A DNA stretch of 64,000 bases from Pandoraea communis (GTDB taxonomy: Bacteria; Pseudomonadota; Gammaproteobacteria; Burkholderiales; Burkholderiaceae): assembly GCF_902459745.1 (NCBI RefSeq), contig NZ_CABPSJ010000001.1, positions 1,116,001 through 1,180,000 of the forward strand, read 5' to 3'. Positions 17,889 to 25,687 of this stretch are shown here, piece after piece. The notes under the pieces are model-generated. The model ran no database searches. It saw nothing but the letters and a program-made list of their open reading frames with translations, and was not told the DNA's origin. A program made the translations under genes and the position numbers. The number at the start of each line of letters is the position of its first letter. Within the stretch, counting starts at the first letter, position 1.

Positions 17889-20148
17889 CGTTCTTCATGG
17901 TTGGGGTGTTGCGCGTCGTGTCGTATTGAGCGTCGGGTTGGCGCTTGGGTTGTTGCAGGTGTCGGCACCGGCAAGCGCGGTGCCGTCGTTTGACGAGGTG
18001 CGGCAGGACTGGCGCGCTTCCGACTGGATTCTGCTGGATCGCCGGGGTGAACCGCTGCAACGCCTGCGGGCCGACATGCAGGCGCAACGCGGCGATTGGG
18101 TGACGCTCGCCGAGGTATCTCCGGCCTTTCGTCAGGCGTTGATCGCCTCTGAAGACAAGCGCTTTTATGAGCACAGCGGCGTCGACTGGCGAGGCGTGGC
18201 CGCCGCCGCGTGGGGTAACCTCTGGCACTCGCGCACGCGCGGCGCGTCCACGCTGACGATGCAGTTGGCGGGGCTGCTCGACGACGATCTGCGCCCGAGT
18301 GCGCGCAATCGATCCGTCACTCAGAAGATCGGTCAGGCGGCGACGGCGGTATGGCTGGAGCAGCGTTGGCGCAAGGATCAGATTCTCGAGGCGTATTTGA
18401 ACCTCGTGCCGTTTCGCGGCGAACTTGTTGGCATCTCGGCTGTGTCGCAAACGCTCTTCGGCAAGCTGCCCATCGGTCTTGATGCTCGCGAGTCGGCGCT
18501 GGCCGTTGCGTTGCTGCGTGCGCCGAATGCGGCCGTCTCGCGCGTGGCGCAGCGCGCTTGCGGCATCCTGCGCGACATGGGGCAGGCCACCGATTGCAAC
18601 GGACTGGACGGCTACGCGCAACTCGTGTTCTCGAGACCGGCAAACGTGATGACGACGCGCGACGCCGTCAACCTCGCGCCGCATTTCGCGCGTCGCATCT
18701 TCAGCGCGAGCCGCCCGCCGGCGGGCACGCGCATCACCAGCACGCTGGATGCGAACCTCCAGCGCATGGCCGTCACCACCTTGCAGCAGACCCTGCGCGA
18801 GTTGGGCACGCCGGGTCGCTCACGCAACGTGCAGGACGGGGCGATTGTCGTCATCGACAACGCAAGTGGCGACATTCTTGCCTGGGTGGGATCGTCGGGC
18901 GTCTTGTCTTCCGCCGCACAGGTCGACGGTGTCACGTCGTTACGGCAGGCCGGTTCGACACTCAAACCATTTCTCTACGCGCAGGCGATTGCCGAGCAGC
19001 GCCTGACGGCGGCGTCGCTCCTGGACGATTCACCCATCGATCTGCCCACGGGCGGCGGCCTGTACATTCCGCAGAACTACGACCGGCATTTCAAGGGATG
19101 GGTGAGCGCACGCACTGCGCTGGGTTCGTCGCTGAACGTGCCTGCCGTGCGCACGCTCGTGATGGTCACACCGCGCCGGTTCGCCCAGACGCTCGTCGCG
19201 CTCGGCCTGCCGCTCACGCAGAGCGGCGACTACTACGGTTACCGTCTTGCCCTCGGCAGCGCCGACGTTACGCTGCTTTCGCTGACGAACGCCTATCGTG
19301 CACTGGCCAACGGCGGTGCTGCCAGCGGTGTGAAGGAACGTATGCCCGAGACGGCCCGCACGCGCGGCGACAACGCCAGGGGAACGGTCCGGTCCGAGGG
19401 ACATACGGCTGTCTTTTCCCCGCAGGTGAGTTTCATCGTGTCGGACATGATTGCGGACCGGCAGGCGCGCACCCGCACGTTCGGCCTCGATAGTCCGCTC
19501 TCCACGCGTTACTGGACCGCCGTGAAGACCGGCACCAGCAAGGACATGCGCGACAACTGGGCCGTCGGGTACTCGCGGCGCTATACCGTCGGCGTTTGGG
19601 TCGGTAACGCCGATGGTGCGCCGATGTGGGACGTCTCCGGGGTGTCGGGTGCGGCGCCCATCTGGCATCGCATGATGGACTATCTGCATCGCCGGACGGC
19701 AAGCCTGCCGCCAGCGCCGCCGCCGGGTCTCGAGCATGTCGCAGTGCAATACGCGGAGCACGTTGAACCTACACGCGAAGAGTGGTTTCTTCCCGGTACT
19801 TCGCAAAGCACGATTGCCCTTTCGTCACTCGCGACCAAAGCGCCCGGCGGGCCGCTCTGGCGAATTGCCGGGCCGGCCGACGGCACCATCGTGGCACTGG
19901 ACCCCGACATCCCGCCCGCCAACCAGCGACTGTGGTTTCAGGTGGCGGCCGCTTGGCCCAAAGGGGCCGCGTGGCGGCTCGACGGCAAGCCGCTTGCGGG
20001 GGGCGCGCGCACGGGCTGGCTGCCGTGGCCCGGGCGTCACACGCTCGAGCTTGTCGACGCTGCCGGCGTCGTTCGCGACAGCATACGTTTCGAGGTACGC
20101 GGTGCGACATTGACCGATGGCAAGCGCATGCGCAATGCGAGTCGCTGA
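17872..20148 (+). CDS. pbpC: Penicillin-binding protein 1C (glycosyltransferase/transpeptidase)
   Basis: 758 residues. After a signal-anchor (residues about 14-36) comes a family 51 glycosyltransferase domain with EDKRFYEHSGVDWRG (catalytic Glu), GASTLTMQL and RKDQILEAYLNLVPFRGE. The transpeptidase domain has STLK (nucleophile S362), SSLN and KTGTS (K552). The last hundred residues form the PBP1C-specific BiPBP C-terminal domain (RIAGPADGTIVALDPDIPPANQRLWFQVAA). It polymerises and crosslinks peptidoglycan from the outer face of the inner membrane. Coupling to the macroglobulin gene is conserved in other proteobacteria. The family view is that the pair repairs the wall after breach while the macroglobulin traps proteases. 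Confidence 0.95.
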   Translation: MRPVSDVLHGWGVARRVVLSVGLALGLLQVSAPASAVPSFDEVRQDWRASDWILLDRRGEPLQRLRADMQAQRGDWVTLAEVSPAFRQALIASEDKRFYEHSGVDWRGVAAAAWGNLWHSRTRGASTLTMQLAGLLDDDLRPSARNRSVTQKIGQAATAVWLEQRWRKDQILEAYLNLVPFRGELVGISAVSQTLFGKLPIGLDARESALAVALLRAPNAAVSRVAQRACGILRDMGQATDCNGLDGYAQLVFSRPANVMTTRDAVNLAPHFARRIFSASRPPAGTRITSTLDANLQRMAVTTLQQTLRELGTPGRSRNVQDGAIVVIDNASGDILAWVGSSGVLSSAAQVDGVTSLRQAGSTLKPFLYAQAIAEQRLTAASLLDDSPIDLPTGGGLYIPQNYDRHFKGWVSARTALGSSLNVPAVRTLVMVTPRRFAQTLVALGLPLTQSGDYYGYRLALGSADVTLLSLTNAYRALANGGAASGVKERMPETARTRGDNARGTVRSEGHTAVFSPQVSFIVSDMIADRQARTRTFGLDSPLSTRYWTAVKTGTSKDMRDNWAVGYSRRYTVGVWVGNADGAPMWDVSGVSGAAPIWHRMMDYLHRRTASLPPAPPPGLEHVAVQYAEHVEPTREEWFLPGTSQSTIALSSLATKAPGGPLWRIAGPADGTIVALDPDIPPANQRLWFQVAAAWPKGAAWRLDGKPLAGGARTGWLPWPGRHTLELVDAAGVVRDSIRFEVRGATLTDGKRMRNASR

Positions 20149-20316
20149 GCGCATGTGCGCTCGATGGGATTTGTCAGGATTAATTTTTGATGTGGCAGAC
20201 GCGTCCACGCGATGCACGCTACACTGAAACGAGACTGTCAATGCGTGACGCGATGTGAAGGCGACGAGTTCAGGTCCTGCCGCCGACGGCGCACGCCCCG
20301 GAGCGGAGACATATCG

Positions 20317-21288
20317 ATGATCACGCTTGACGCGCGCCAAACCGCGCAGTTGCTGCCTTATCCTCAGTTGGCCGACGGTATCGAGGCCATGCTCATGGAG
20401 ATGCGCTCGGGCACCGCGCGCGCGCCTGAGCGTCTGCATTTTTCCCTGACCGAACCGGAACGCGGCCGCCGAGGTGGCGTGCTGCTGGTGATGCCTGCCA
20501 CCAATCGCGATGTGGCGATGACCAAGCACATCACCATTCATCCCGAGAATTGCCGTGCGGGCAAACCGTCCATCATCGGTGAGGTGATGGTGTTCGATCC
20601 GCATACGGGCGAACGTCTCATGTTGCTCGATGGACCGACCATTACGGGGCGTCGCACCGCCGCCGTGACGCTGTTCGCTGCCCGCAAATTTGCGCCCCGC
20701 CCGAAGGGGCCGGTGCTGATCGTTGGCGCCGGCGTGCAGGCTCGTGCGCATCTCGAGGCCTTTGCCGCAGGGATGGGTACGCGTCATTTCATGATCTTCT
20801 CGCGCAGCCCGGAACGCGCGCATGCGCTCGCGGATCACGCCGCCACCCTCGGCGTGGAAGCGACGGTCATCGACGCCGTCGAGCCGGTGCTGAATTCCGT
20901 GAGCATCGTGATTGCCGCGACAACCAGCAACGAGCCTGTGCTGCCGGATAGCGACGTGCATCGCTGGCGCGATGACATCTTCGTTGCCGGTGTGGGGTCG
21001 TTCCGCCCCGACATGCGGGAGTTGCCGCCGCAGTTGTGCCGCGATGCCGCCGTGCGCGGCACGCTCGTCGTCGACACCTGGGAAGTCAAGCACGAAGCCG
21101 GCGATCTGCTGCATGCCGCCATTGACTGGGGCCGTGCCGCGCCGCTACTCGACGCGATCATCACGCCCGATCGCTTCCGGTCGAGCGGGCCCGTGCTTTT
21201 CAAGAGCGTGGGTTACGCGTTGTGGGATCTTGCTGCCGTGCTGTGCGCGCGCGCCAATCTCGCGAAGGACGGTGTGCCGGTGTCGTAA
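20317..21288 (+). CDS. Ornithine cyclodeaminase/mu-crystallin family protein
   Basis: 323 residues, full length. Features are the N-terminal domain with RAPERLHFSL and KHITIHPENC, and a NAD(P)-binding Rossmann fold from about residue 130, VLIVGAGVQARAHLEAFAAGMG. Members include ornithine cyclodeaminase, alanine dehydrogenase and delta-1-pyrroline-2-carboxylate reductase. The sequence alone does not distinguish them, though for proteins of this type the pyrroline-2-carboxylate reductase activity (hydroxyproline/proline metabolism) is a common assignment. The ATG at 20317 was preferred over an upstream in-frame start because of GGAG at 20305 and the family-like N-terminus. It stands alone, with 168 bases after pbpC. 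Confidence 0.85.
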   Translation: MITLDARQTAQLLPYPQLADGIEAMLMEMRSGTARAPERLHFSLTEPERGRRGGVLLVMPATNRDVAMTKHITIHPENCRAGKPSIIGEVMVFDPHTGERLMLLDGPTITGRRTAAVTLFAARKFAPRPKGPVLIVGAGVQARAHLEAFAAGMGTRHFMIFSRSPERAHALADHAATLGVEATVIDAVEPVLNSVSIVIAATTSNEPVLPDSDVHRWRDDIFVAGVGSFRPDMRELPPQLCRDAAVRGTLVVDTWEVKHEAGDLLHAAIDWGRAAPLLDAIITPDRFRSSGPVLFKSVGYALWDLAAVLCARANLAKDGVPVS

Positions 21289-21322
21289 GGCCACGCCTAC
21301 GCCGTGCAGCGATGCAGTGGCG

Positions 21323-21370
21323 AGATGGTGAGATGGTGAGATGGTGAGATGGTGAGATGGTGAGATGGTG
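21323..21370. repeat. Octamer tandem repeat, six copies of AGATGGTG
   Basis: Six head-to-tail perfect copies of an 8-base unit lie between the convergent ornithine cyclodeaminase-like gene and hmuV. The unit length is not a multiple of three and no gene crosses it. Slippage would make the copy number variable between strains. Confidence 0.95.
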
Positions 21371-21408
21371 AGACGCGGATCACGCCGAAGCGCGATCGCG
21401 TCGCGGAT

Positions 21409-22272
21409 TTAGGCCGGAAGCGCGAAGGGTACGCCTGCCGAAGCACCGGCGAGCCCCGGATAGCCCGGCGACATCTGCGGCGTAATGACGTGGACCGGAA
21501 GACCCAGCGTTGTCTCGATGAGGTCGGCGCGCATCACTTCGCGCGGTGTGCCGGTGGCGAGAATGCGTCCGTCGGCGAGCAACGCCATGCGGTCGGCATG
21601 ACGCGCCGCAAGGTTGACGTCGTGCACGATGGCCATCGCGCCAAATCCCCAAGTACCGGCAAGTTCACGCGTCAGCGAGAGCAGGTGATGCTGATGGGCG
21701 AGGTCGAGCGCCGCTGTCGGTTCGTCAAGCAACAGATAGCGCGGTACAGACGGTGTCAACGCATCGTCGTCGTGCGGCCAAAGCTGCGCCAGCACACGCG
21801 CGAACTGCACGCGCGCCCATTCGCCACCCGAAAGCGTCGTCACGTCGCGATGCAGCAACGGCAGTGCGCCAACGCGCTCCAGCGCGAGCGTCGCGATTTC
21901 CGTGTCGCTCTTCACGATCTTGCTTGCCGCCCCACGTCCGCGCGATCTTGGGAAGGGCAAACGTCCCATCGTGACGATTTCGAGTGCGCTGAACGGAAAC
22001 GACAACTGAGCCGTTTGCGGCAGCACTGCACGCAGACGCGCCAGCGCCGCCGTCGAATACTGTGAGAGCGGCGCGCCGCCCAGCGTAATGGTGCCGCTCA
22101 GATGCGCGCGCGGTGGCAGCGGTTCCCCCGCGAGCGCCTTGAGCAACGTGCTCTTGCCCGCGCCGTTCCGGCCGAGCAGTACGAGGAGTTCGCCGGGACG
22201 GATGTCGAGCGACAACCCGTCGAGCACGGGCGAATCGGTGTGAGCAATCGTCAGGTTGTGTGCACTGAGCAT
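21409..22272 (-). CDS. hmuV: Heme ABC transporter ATP-binding protein
   Basis: 287 residues. It carries Walker A GRNGAGKST, the Q-loop region VLPQTAQLSFPFSALEIVTMGR, the ABC signature LSGGEWARVQFARVLAQLWP, Walker B YLLLDEPTAALD and the H-loop IVHDVN. It powers heme import from periplasm to cytoplasm with HmuU and HmuT. It is the last gene of the leftward hmuR-hmuS-hmuT-hmuU-hmuV run, 31 bases after hmuU. The FSA-type Q-loop and short linker are typical of the siderophore/heme/B12 subfamily. Confidence 0.94.
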   Translation of the reverse strand: MLSAHNLTIAHTDSPVLDGLSLDIRPGELLVLLGRNGAGKSTLLKALAGEPLPPRAHLSGTITLGGAPLSQYSTAALARLRAVLPQTAQLSFPFSALEIVTMGRLPFPRSRGRGAASKIVKSDTEIATLALERVGALPLLHRDVTTLSGGEWARVQFARVLAQLWPHDDDALTPSVPRYLLLDEPTAALDLAHQHHLLSLTRELAGTWGFGAMAIVHDVNLAARHADRMALLADGRILATGTPREVMRADLIETTLGLPVHVITPQMSPGYPGLAGASAGVPFALPA

Positions 22273-22303
22273 CGCGATGTCCTTTGTCGTCGGTCCGGTT
22301 TCA

Positions 22304-23449
22304 TCACAGCCCGAACTGTGCGCGGCGCCGCCACAGCAGCATGAGGAAGAATGGGGCGCCGAGCAGTGCCGTGAGAATACCCAGCGGCAACTCGGCCGGC
22401 GCCACCCACGTACGCGCGACGAGATCGGCGAGCAGCGTCAGGATCGCGCCGAAGAGCGCTGCCGCTGGCAGTACCGCACGCGGATCGGGACCGACCACCA
22501 GACGCACGATATGCGGAGCAATCAGGCCGATGAACCCGATCATGCCGCTCGACGCCACAAGCGCACCGACACAAAGCGCGCACGCCACCATCACGCGGCG
22601 CTTGACCGACTGCACGGCAACACCGAGATGCAGCGCTTCCGCTTCGCCCAACAACAGCGCGTTCAGCGAACGGCACTGCGTGGCAAGTGCAATGACGCCC
22701 AGCGCGACCGGCCACACGATCACCGCGAGCATCGACCATTGCGCGCCGCCGAGACTGCCGAGGGTCCAGAACGTGAGTGTGCGCAACTGCGTATCGTTGG
22801 CGAGATAGGTGAGCAGACCGATGACGGCTCCCGACACGGCATTGATGGCGATGCCCGCGAGCAACAACAGGGGCAAGGCGAGACGTCCGCGTCCCGCTGC
22901 CAGTCGATAAACGAGCGCTGTGACACCGAGCGCGCCGGAGAACGCTGCCACAGGCAGCAGCCACAGGCCGAGCGACGCGGCGAGCGCGGCGGGCAGCATG
23001 ACACCGCCCAACACGATGACACCGGCCGCACCCAGCGCGGCGCCGCTGGCCACGCCGATCAGGCCGGGGTCGGCGAGCGGATTGCGAAAGAGGGCTTGCA
23101 GCGCAGCGCCAGCGGCACCGAATCCCGCACCGACGAGCATGCCAAGCACGATGCGCGGCAGCCGGATCTGCAGCATGACGTTGCGCGCCTGATCCTGCGC
23201 GAAGTCGCCTGTGGCCCCCCGGAACAACGCCATGACGGCTTCGCCCGGCGCAATGCGATAGGCGCCGCCGCACAGGGCGGCGAGCACGGCGGCGGCGAGC
23301 AAGCCGGCGAGCACCGCCATGACGATCCACTGCGCCGGGCGGCGACGCGCGGCGTTGGTTTGCGCCAAAGCAGAGGCGGTGGCCGAGGCCGGCGTCGTCT
23401 CAGCGCTGCGGGACGGCAATGGCTTCGGAATCGGAGGAGCGGCTGACAT
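22304..23449 (-). CDS. hmuU: Heme ABC transporter permease (FecCD/BtuC type)
   Basis: 381 residues. A proline/alanine-rich cytoplasmic start is followed by about ten membrane helices. FecCD landmarks are RLPRIVLGMLVGAGFGAAGAALQALFRNPLADPGLIGVASGAALGA (coupling region) and GMIGFIGLIAPHIVRLVVGPD near the end. It is the inner-membrane channel for heme. The start at 23449 was chosen from an ATG that follows a weak purine-rich site; the frame stays open upstream another 25 codons. The gap to hmuT is 85 bases. Confidence 0.93.
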   Translation of the reverse strand: MSAAPPIPKPLPSRSAETTPASATASALAQTNAARRRPAQWIVMAVLAGLLAAAVLAALCGGAYRIAPGEAVMALFRGATGDFAQDQARNVMLQIRLPRIVLGMLVGAGFGAAGAALQALFRNPLADPGLIGVASGAALGAAGVIVLGGVMLPAALAASLGLWLLPVAAFSGALGVTALVYRLAAGRGRLALPLLLLAGIAINAVSGAVIGLLTYLANDTQLRTLTFWTLGSLGGAQWSMLAVIVWPVALGVIALATQCRSLNALLLGEAEALHLGVAVQSVKRRVMVACALCVGALVASSGMIGFIGLIAPHIVRLVVGPDPRAVLPAAALFGAILTLLADLVARTWVAPAELPLGILTALLGAPFFLMLLWRRRAQFGL

Positions 23450-23534
23450 GTCTTCGTTCACTGGCGATTGGCGGATTTTTGGATGGCCCTGGCGTGCAGG
23501 GCCAAACCGTGCATAGCGACGCACCGGGTCACAT

Positions 23535-24464
23535 TCATGTGGCGTGCACGCGCTGCGCGAGATCGGCCACCGCCTGTGGCAGACGCGGGCCGAAGCCGAG
23601 CAGGTACAACGCGTCGAAACTCACCACGCGTTTGGCGCGTCCGGCGGGTGTGTTCGCCAGCCCCGGCTGTGCGAGCAACGCTGCCGCAGGATCGGCGGAC
23701 GATGGCCCGGTCGTCGTCGTGAGCAGCACATCGGGCTGCGCTGCAACCGCCGCTTCGGCGGTGAGCGGCCGGTATCCGTTGAAGCCGCGCAGCGCGTTCT
23801 CGGCACCTGCATACGTGAGCATGGCGTCGGCGGCGGTGTCCTGCCCGGCGACCATCACCTGATTGCCCGTGTGACCGAGGATGAACAGCACGCGCGGGCG
23901 TCGCGCAATGCCGTATCGCTGCTCGATCTGGTCACGAATACGCAGCCAGTCCGATGTGAAGCGGCCCGCCACGCGAAGCCCCGCGTCGTTCATTCGCAGG
24001 GCGGCGGCGATGTCACGAATGTTGTCGCGCACCAATTCGGCGGTGTAGCCGTGCGCGAAGCGTTTGACCGGGACCCCTGCCGCCGCGATTTGCGACAGCA
24101 CGTTGGGCGGGCCTGCTTCCGCGCCCGCCAGCAGCAGGTCGGGATGCAGCGAGAGCACGCCCTCGGCCGACAGCGTGCGCAGATAGCCGATCTTGGGCAG
24201 CCTGGTGGCCGCTTCCGGATACAGGCTGGTCAGATCGTTGGCGATCACGCGGTCTTGCGCGCCGAGTGCGTAGACGATCTCGGTGAGCGCGCCGCCAGCG
24301 ACCACGACGCGCTTGGGTCCACCGTCACCCGGCGCGGCGGGCGAGGCCGCGCTGGCGCGCGTTGCGGACACGAGCGTGCCCAGCCACGCACCGGCGACGA
24401 GCGTAGCGCCCCCGGTCAGCAGTGCGCGCCGCGAGGTGCCGCGCGCGTCGATTGACTCGTTCAC
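23535..24464 (-). CDS. hmuT: Periplasmic heme-binding protein
   Basis: 309 residues, starting from GTG at 24464, with GGAGG seven bases upstream and a four-base overlap (GTGA) with the hmuS stop. The N-terminus has a twin-arginine-like signal, TSRRALLTGGATLVAGAW, suggesting possible Tat export. The body is a class III binding protein of the helical-backbone BtuF/TroA type: VVVAGGALTEIVYALGAQDRVIANDLTS and KIGYLRTLSAEGVLSLHPDLLLAG. It receives heme after the outer-membrane receptor and passes it to HmuUV. Confidence 0.93.
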   Translation of the reverse strand: MNESIDARGTSRRALLTGGATLVAGAWLGTLVSATRASAASPAAPGDGGPKRVVVAGGALTEIVYALGAQDRVIANDLTSLYPEAATRLPKIGYLRTLSAEGVLSLHPDLLLAGAEAGPPNVLSQIAAAGVPVKRFAHGYTAELVRDNIRDIAAALRMNDAGLRVAGRFTSDWLRIRDQIEQRYGIARRPRVLFILGHTGNQVMVAGQDTAADAMLTYAGAENALRGFNGYRPLTAEAAVAAQPDVLLTTTTGPSSADPAAALLAQPGLANTPAGRAKRVVSFDALYLLGFGPRLPQAVADLAQRVHAT

Positions 24465-25579
24465 TTCGATGCCTCCGCTACGCTTTGCGAACCTGCGGCA
24501 CCCTCCACGCGCACCAGCGTCTCGCGCCAGTCTTCGCGCTCGGCCTGACCCGGCTTGCGCTCGCCGAAGAACATGGCGATGACCATGCCCGAAGCGTCGA
24601 GCAATTCGAGCGACGAGACGATGCCGTCCGACGTCGGCTTGCGCACGAGCCACGCCGTGTCGACAAGGTCTTCGCGCAAGTGCAGGTTGAAGCCCGGATC
24701 AAGCACGTTGACCCACGGGCCCATCACGCGAATGTGCTTCACGGGGCCGGTGTGAATCTGGATCATGCCCGCATTGCCGACGAACACCATGATCGGCAGA
24801 TCGGTGCCTGCGGCGTCTTCGAGCAGTGTTCGGACCGAAGCGGCGTGCACCTTCTGCGCATGACCGTCCGGGGCCAGACGCAGCGCCTGTGCGCGCGATA
24901 CGCCGTGACGCTTGAGCAAGTCGAAGAACTGGTGCGTGTCGGTCATGGCGAGCCAGTCGCGTTGGAAGGCCGCCACATCGATATCGGCGTCGGGCGTTTC
25001 GGCCTTCGGTGCGTCGGCGGCGACGACGTGCTGGCCGGGCGTCTGGTCGTCGGCGCGAAAGCGCGCGACAAGGGCCTCGAACGCGGCTACATCGCTGTGA
25101 TCGCGCAGGAACATCTTGTGCACGGCAGTGCCGGCCTTATCGAAGAACTGGAGCGAGCGACGCGGACCGTTTTCCGCAGGCGTCTCGACGGCGTATCCGA
25201 AGGCCCACTGGTGATAGAAGATGCGCAGGTCGAGGTCCTTGCCGAGACCGAGGCCGATGGTGCCCGTGTGCGAGAGCTTCTCGTACTGACCGTCCTTTTC
25301 GTGCACGGCGGCGTTGTTGCGCGTGAGCGCCATCACGCGGCCCAGTGCGGGCAGCGCTTCGATAATCTCGGTGAATTCGGGGCGCAGACGCACGACGTGC
25401 TCACCGACGAAAGCGGCGACCGTCTCGCCTTCGGACACGCCCAGTGCGGCCGCGGCGTCGCGATCGCGCAGGTTCTGTTCGGTCTTCACACGTTGGAATT
25501 CGCTGCGCAGACGGGTGACGTCGGCGAGCGCGGGGAACGCCGGACGGGCGGCGGGGATAGCGTTTTGAGCGTTCATCAT
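24461..25579 (-). CDS. hmuS: Heme-degrading/heme-chaperone protein HmuS (HemS/ChuS family)
   Basis: 372 residues built of two homologous HemS halves: first VMALTRNNAAVHEKDGQYEKL and YHQWAFGYAVET, then IMVFVGNAGMIQIHTGPVKHIRVMGPWVNVLDPGFNLHLREDLVDTAWLVRKPT. It acts in the cytoplasm on incoming heme, as a carrier or degrader. Two adjacent ATG codons are possible (25579, 25576); GGA lies upstream of both. It begins 109 bases after hmuR and overlaps hmuT, so it is part of the operon. Confidence 0.93.
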   Translation of the reverse strand: MMNAQNAIPAARPAFPALADVTRLRSEFQRVKTEQNLRDRDAAAALGVSEGETVAAFVGEHVVRLRPEFTEIIEALPALGRVMALTRNNAAVHEKDGQYEKLSHTGTIGLGLGKDLDLRIFYHQWAFGYAVETPAENGPRRSLQFFDKAGTAVHKMFLRDHSDVAAFEALVARFRADDQTPGQHVVAADAPKAETPDADIDVAAFQRDWLAMTDTHQFFDLLKRHGVSRAQALRLAPDGHAQKVHAASVRTLLEDAAGTDLPIMVFVGNAGMIQIHTGPVKHIRVMGPWVNVLDPGFNLHLREDLVDTAWLVRKPTSDGIVSSLELLDASGMVIAMFFGERKPGQAEREDWRETLVRVEGAAGSQSVAEASK

Positions 25580-25687
25580 GGCGAGTCCTTTGTTGCGGGT
25601 TGGCTGGCAATGGCTGGCATGCGCCGACGGGCGTCGAACCAACGAAGTGCGGGCGCGCCGGCGCGGTGCTGAGGTCGATCTGCGGAA

